From Gaeumannomyces sp. JS-464 (Eukaryota > Ascomycota > Sordariomycetes > Magnaporthales > Magnaporthaceae), in the NCBI GenBank assembly GCA_002197995.1, contig NGZR01000001.1, forward strand, positions 7,998,001-8,062,000: 64,000 bases of DNA. The letters run 5' to 3'. The position numbers were made by a program, and so were the translations under genes. Position 1 is the first letter of the stretch; every line of letters starts with the position of its first letter. The notes under the pieces are model-generated. The model made no database searches. It saw only the letters and a list, made by a program, of their open reading frames with translations, and was not told the origin of the DNA. Of the stretch, positions 59,719 to 64,000 are shown piece by piece.

Positions 59719-60994
59719 TTACGTCTTGTTTTTTTCCTTTTTTTCTCACTGCCACTGCTGGGCTCTTTCCGATCTTCTCTTCGCTTTTACAAAAAAACGT
59801 TCTCATGCCCAGCAAGCACCCGCCGGTTACGCCGTTTCGGTTCGGCTTTTGCTCCTCGAGAAATCGAGCCTCTTTCGACTTCACCAAACCAACCTTTTTG
59901 AGAATACCCCTTTGGTGTGGATCGTCAGCCAGGGTTTGCTCGGTTGCTGGTCAAGCCACTCTTCTCCCACGTCCTCGAGCAATAACTGTCTGCCGTCCAC
60001 GCATTTCTTCTGATGAGATGACGTCGACTACCCAGTTCTTTTTTGGATTTATTGTTGACAATGCTCGGCTGGACACCAGCACAAAACGAACATACTTACT
60101 TAACCTTTACCGTATCCTATACCTTTTTACGCTCGACCCTTGTCAAATTTTGTTCAACTTCTTCAGTCTTGATGCGCTCCCACATATTCTCTATCCGGCC
60201 GGACAAGATTTTTGTGCCTTGCTTTTCACAATACCCAACAGGCCTTTTCCAACGTTCTACTCGGTGGTATATGTACTTCTTTCTTCTAATGCCAGCTCAG
60301 GCCATTTGCTCTCTTCCTCTCTTGCCATATATGGCCACCCAAGTGGTAGTGTTTATTGTTTGTATCGCGGGACGCGGCCAGCCGACGCCTCTCTAGGCAT
60401 GCTGTCCCTCTTCGTTGGCAGAACTTCTCTTCTACGCCTTTATATCTTTCTTCCTGCCCCTCTCTTCCATCCTTGATTCGGGAAACCGCAGCCTTCTATA
60501 CCCCACACCTACTTTGGTGTTTGTTTTTGGAGCGGCATCTGTCCTCCTTTCTTTGATGGCCGCATCAGCGACCGCAACCTTTTTTTGCTCGCTTCTTTCC
60601 TCGGCTTCGAGGCCCTTTTGCTTCTCTTGGTGGCGCATAGTGGACACCCACCCCAACTTCAGAACACGATGAACGGTTTCGGATGATGGATATACCAGCT
60701 TTTTTTGTCGGTTTTGGAAAAAGGAAAATAGGAGGGACGCCGGGAGTTGTAGATAGGAAGCTCAAAACCTTTTATTTCACAATTGAAACATATTAGGTAG
60801 CCTTTACGTACAAACCGTTCCTCTTTCGCATCCGTATAATGTGCTAGGCGTCAGTGTTCCTCGACTATGTATGACTGCACGCCATGTGTGTAAACAAAAA
60901 CACCAAACTATCAAGTCACTGGGGTATCAAGCTACCATAGATCCGCCGGCTCTCCCTTCATATCCATTCCCTCCATTGCCTCTCGTCCATGCCT
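59719..60994. other. Convergent intergenic region
   Basis: A 1.3-kb gap with the SUN and Csn12 3' UTRs. The left part is strongly T/C-rich on the plus strand. No gene recognised. Confidence 0.6.
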
Positions 60995-62847
60995 TTACTT
61001 CACCCAGCCCGGAACCCAGTCGGTGTCGACGCCCGACTCGGCGATCCTGGCGGTGATGATGTCGGCGACGTTGGCGGGCCAGCCGGCGAGGACGGGGTCG
61101 GCGTCCTTGGCGGCGCGGACGCCCTGGATGGCGAGCTTGCGGCCCGAGTGCGAGACGTAGCCGTTGACGAGGCCCTGCGCCACCAGGCCCATGACGGCCT
61201 CCTCGACGTGCTCGTAGCCGACGGGCAGGTTGCCCCACAGCAGGCCCTCGTAGGCGCGCAGGCGGCGCCTCCCGCCGCCGGCCCGGGCACTAGTGTCGTC
61301 CCCTCGGGCGGCTGCGGCGCGTTGTTGGCCACGGCGCGCATGAAGAGCGGGTTGCTGCCTCCGCCGCCAAAGTGGCTGCTGCTGCTCTTGGGCGGGACGG
61401 CCGGGACGTAGCCCTCGAGGAGGCGCTGTTGGTAGGTGGCTGCCGCGTGGACGGCGCTGCGTGGGGATTATTTGTTAGAAAGACTGGCGGTGATGATCAA
61501 GGGGAAGAGGGAAAGAGAAGTAAGTAAGAACATACTTAAGGTCCAAAGTGACGGCTTTGCGACTCGGGCCGCCGACATCCCCATCGGGCACATAGGTGAG
61601 CATGAAGACGCGGCGGGTGAGCGAGCGCCAGAGCATCGGGCGGGCGCGGTACATGAGCGGAAACAGCAGGTTGCGCTCCATCAGCCAGTCCTGGTGGGCG
61701 GCGAGGGCGTGCTGGAAGGACACAAAGTTTCCCTTGCGGATGGCGGCGACCAGGGGGCGGAAGACGGGCGCCAGGGACCGGGCCTCGGGCCGCGCGAGCA
61801 GCTCGGCCGAGGGGAGGCGGCCCGACAGGATGTTGGCGGGGATCAGGTGGGTGAGCACGAGGCGGCGCTGCTTGGTCAGCTGGGGAGGCAGCTGGCGGTA
61901 GGCTGCGGAGAGGGCGGCGACGGCGCGCGGGTAGTGGTCGTTCTGGAACATGACGACGCCGAGGTAGTACAGCCAGGTGACGCGCTGGGCGGCGGGGAAG
62001 AGCGAGAGGGCCGGGGCACGCTCGGCGCCGGTGATGAGGGTCCAGGCCGTCAGCGGCTTCCCTGTCTGTATAACCAGTTAATCCATGTGGGGTGCGAGGT
62101 AAATGTTACCGGAAATCATGAAGTCACTCACAACCAAAAGCAGCCGAAAGGCCATTGCGCCGACCAGATACACGACCGACTTCTTGTTGCCGGGCTGCAG
62201 CGGTGCGCGGTCTATGGCGCAATTATTGAAGATGACGTTAATGAGGTCGAAGACGTCGTCGACGAACGTCCTCACCTCTTCTTCATCTCCCGCGCTTTTC
62301 CCGCCGCGAGCAGCAGTCAGGTCAGGTCGCGACTTCAGGACAGCAACCAGCTTGACCATTGACTGTGCGTACGACACGCTGGTCTGCACCATGAGGCTGC
62401 CCTGGCCCGGGTGCTTTAGTGCAGACACACATGCTCTAGACGGATGGGACTGTCAGCGCGGATGCAGAGGCTAGGGGGCTGGGGGTGAAGGCCATGTCGA
62501 TGGCCGACCACATACGTGGAGAGAGCGAGCAGACGCTCGTGGACGTCCATGAGGTCGCCAAAGTTGACATCGCGCCAATAGATCAGGAACTCGTGGATGA
62601 AGGCGTGGAAACCAGCCCAGGGCGTGTTGCCGCCCTCTGGTGGCTCGTCGTCCTCGGGCAGGTTCTTTTCTATCAGGTTCCGCAGAGCAGATCCCGCCTT
62701 GGGGTACCTCCTGCGCAGCTCCTGGCCCAGAGCGAAGTAGACTGGCGGCGAGTCCGGCTCGGCCAAAAGCCACTGGCTCAGGGTCTCGCCATCGCCCGCG
62801 ACGACGTGTTCCCTTATGCCCTTGAGGAAGGTCGGGAGGATGTCCAT
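60995..62847 (-). CDS. CSN12: PCI-domain protein Csn12
   Basis: Csn12/PCID2-family protein, linked to the COP9 signalosome in yeast and, through its Thp1-like PCI fold, to mRNA metabolism. Four exons: 62847..62516, 62435..62132, 62065..61536 and 61456..60995. N-terminus MDILPTFLKGIREHVVAGDG; then SLMVQTSVSYAQSMVKLVAV, VTWLYYLGVVMFQNDHYPRA, LVLTHLIPANILSGRLPS and, in the PCI winged helix, YEHVEEAVMGLVAQGLVNGY, ending in WVPGWVK. Acceptors are CTAG, ACAG and GCAG, with GTATGT/GTGAGT donors. One base is missing near 61270 (G4 read as G3): after VPGPAAG the frame changes and RRRLRAYEGLLWGNLP follows. Repaired length is 542 aa, somewhat above yeast Csn12 because of inserts around residues 150 and 390. 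Confidence 0.9.
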
Positions 62848-63568
62848 AATGTCCTGCGCCTATGCTGGGCAGAAAGGGACTTGGATGCGGGTTTGCGGCA
62901 GTTGAACCCTGCCTACCCCGTTGTCTCTGCTCCTGAGAGGTCGCGAATTGCGTGCGACTCGGTGAGGACTGTAAAATCCAATTGGCTGACGCTCTGCAAA
63001 CGCGTTACTCCAAGACGGGCGTCATGGGCTCGGCTCGGCTAGCTGGAGAAGCTCGGCCAGTCAGAAGACAGGAGAGAAAATATGAGACCAGAAGCCGAGG
63101 CGCATCCACAGGAGAGACTTGCCAATTCTCTTTAGGAAAATACCTACGATATAAAAGTGCCTCCATTCTGGCTCTATTCAGGCGCCCAAGTGGCATTGTG
63201 GTTGCTATTGTTGCGGCACGCAACGATTGTCGGTGCACGATCCATGTGGGTCGTGGCCCACCGCAGCGGATTGGCCGGATTGCAGGCGTGGTGAGAAAGT
63301 TCACTTCAAGTGCTTCAAGTCTAAGCGTTTAAGACAAACACCTACGCCAACTCCCGACCCTGAGGATAACACATGTGCTTCTATCTCTAGTCTCATATAT
63401 CCTACAACGGAGACCTCTAAGCACCCGAGAATCTACCGGGCGAGACATCTGAACATCACAGTGGTGCATCGTTGGGGTAAAACCAAGCACCAAGGCCGCA
63501 CCAAATGGCCAGTTCTCGCGCCTGGTCGATTCGAGTACCCGCCTGTTTCGGGGTCAACCATTGCTATC
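62848..63568. other. Csn12 promoter and thiolase 3' flank
   Basis: A 0.7-kb tandem gap between two minus-strand genes. Nothing else recognised. Confidence 0.6.
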
Positions 63569-64000
63569 TTATACCGACTCAATCCTCTGCACCACCATAG
63601 CCGTTGCCGCTCCCCCTCCGTTGCAAATGGCTGCTACGCCGTACTCGCCGGGCTTGAGCTGGTGCAGAAGCGTCACGAGAAATGCGCGACCCAGAGCTGC
63701 CGAGAGCGTGACCAAGCGAGATGGCGCCTCCCAGGGGGTTCACGCGCGCATTTTCAAGACCGAGAATCTATCGCGATAGAGAAAAATACGCGTTAGTCTG
63801 ATAAGTAACCACTCTGGGCAAGCCAAGCGGCCTGGTCAAAACATGACAACGTGGAAAACGACAGCTCTTACCTTCTCGTTCGCCTTGATGACGGCGGCAA
63901 ATGCCTCGTTGAATTCCCACACGGCCACCTGGTCCTTGGTGATTCCAGCGCGCTTCAGGGCAATTGGCACCGCCTCGGACGGGGCCACGGGGAAATCGAC
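63569..64000 (-). CDS. ERG10: Acetyl-CoA C-acetyltransferase (thiolase), C-terminal part
   Basis: Condenses two acetyl-CoA to acetoacetyl-CoA, the first step toward mevalonate and sterols (or the reverse in mitochondria). The 5' part lies beyond 64000. The first visible exon (64000..63872) carries [19 protein letters not shown] with the NEAFA motif. After an intron (GTAAGA...GATAG), 63767..63569 carries [19 protein letters not shown] with the catalytic His and [11 protein letters not shown] with the second active-site Cys. One extra base near 63694 (ATTTCTC for ATTCTC) breaks the frame between GSSGSRI and [14 protein letters not shown]; removing it makes the exon 66 codons with its stop. This is the only clear insertion in the window. 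Cytosolic or mitochondrial form cannot be told. Confidence 0.93.

Noticed and set aside
1..64000. Programmed ribosomal frameshifting as the cause of the many frame breaks
   Set aside because: The breaks lack a common slippery codon, stop context or downstream structure, occur two or three per gene, and include two-base losses and one insertion. Sequence error explains them more simply.

Overview
The window is genomic DNA of a filamentous ascomycete, most likely a Sordariomycete. It is GC-rich, with C-ending codons and many short introns (about 60-160 nt; GTGAGT/GTATGT donors, CTAAC/CTGAC branch sites, CAG/TAG acceptors). The gene set is fungal: a HET-domain protein, a SUN-family wall protein, a GPI-type wall protein, the arg-2 arginine attenuator peptide, a Clr2 silencing factor, Tah18 and Csn12. 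The species cannot be fixed from this sequence alone.

Layout, left to right: 3' end of elongation factor 2 (+); nicotinamide riboside kinase (-); arginine-specific carbamoyl-phosphate synthase small subunit arg-2 with its regulatory uORF (-); ETF beta (-); Gcs1-type ArfGAP (-); RRM-RGG-RRM protein (-); Tah18 diflavin reductase (+); membrane-anchored pepsin-like protein (-); GPI-type wall protein (+); F-box/UIM protein resembling yeast Ufo1 (-); triple zinc-ribbon protein of unknown function (+); HET-domain protein (+); Clr2 (-); short-chain dehydrogenase (+); germin-like cupin (-); SUN-family wall protein (+); Csn12 PCI protein (-); 3' part of acetyl-CoA acetyltransferase (-). Most are single-copy housekeeping genes. 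No secondary-metabolite cluster, transposon, rRNA or convincing tRNA was seen. The largest gene-free stretches (6.4, 5.6, 4.0 and 3.0 kb) all lie between divergently transcribed genes; convergent gaps are 0.4-1.3 kb.

The best regulatory find is upstream of arg-2. A 24-codon arginine attenuator peptide is encoded there by three exons, the middle one a 13-nt microexon carrying the residues critical for arginine-dependent ribosome stalling. A second is a cluster of five Ssd1-type CNYTCNYT motifs in the leader of the SUN gene.

A caveat for every reader: thirteen of the eighteen genes carry short frame disruptions, nearly all losses of one or two bases, often in G/C runs. They hit essential genes such as EF2 and arg-2, and two pairs cancel out, leaving open frames with garbled internal segments. 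The uniform pattern points to base-level assembly error, not decay. CDS coordinates below therefore span the whole gene and the evidence text says where the frame breaks.
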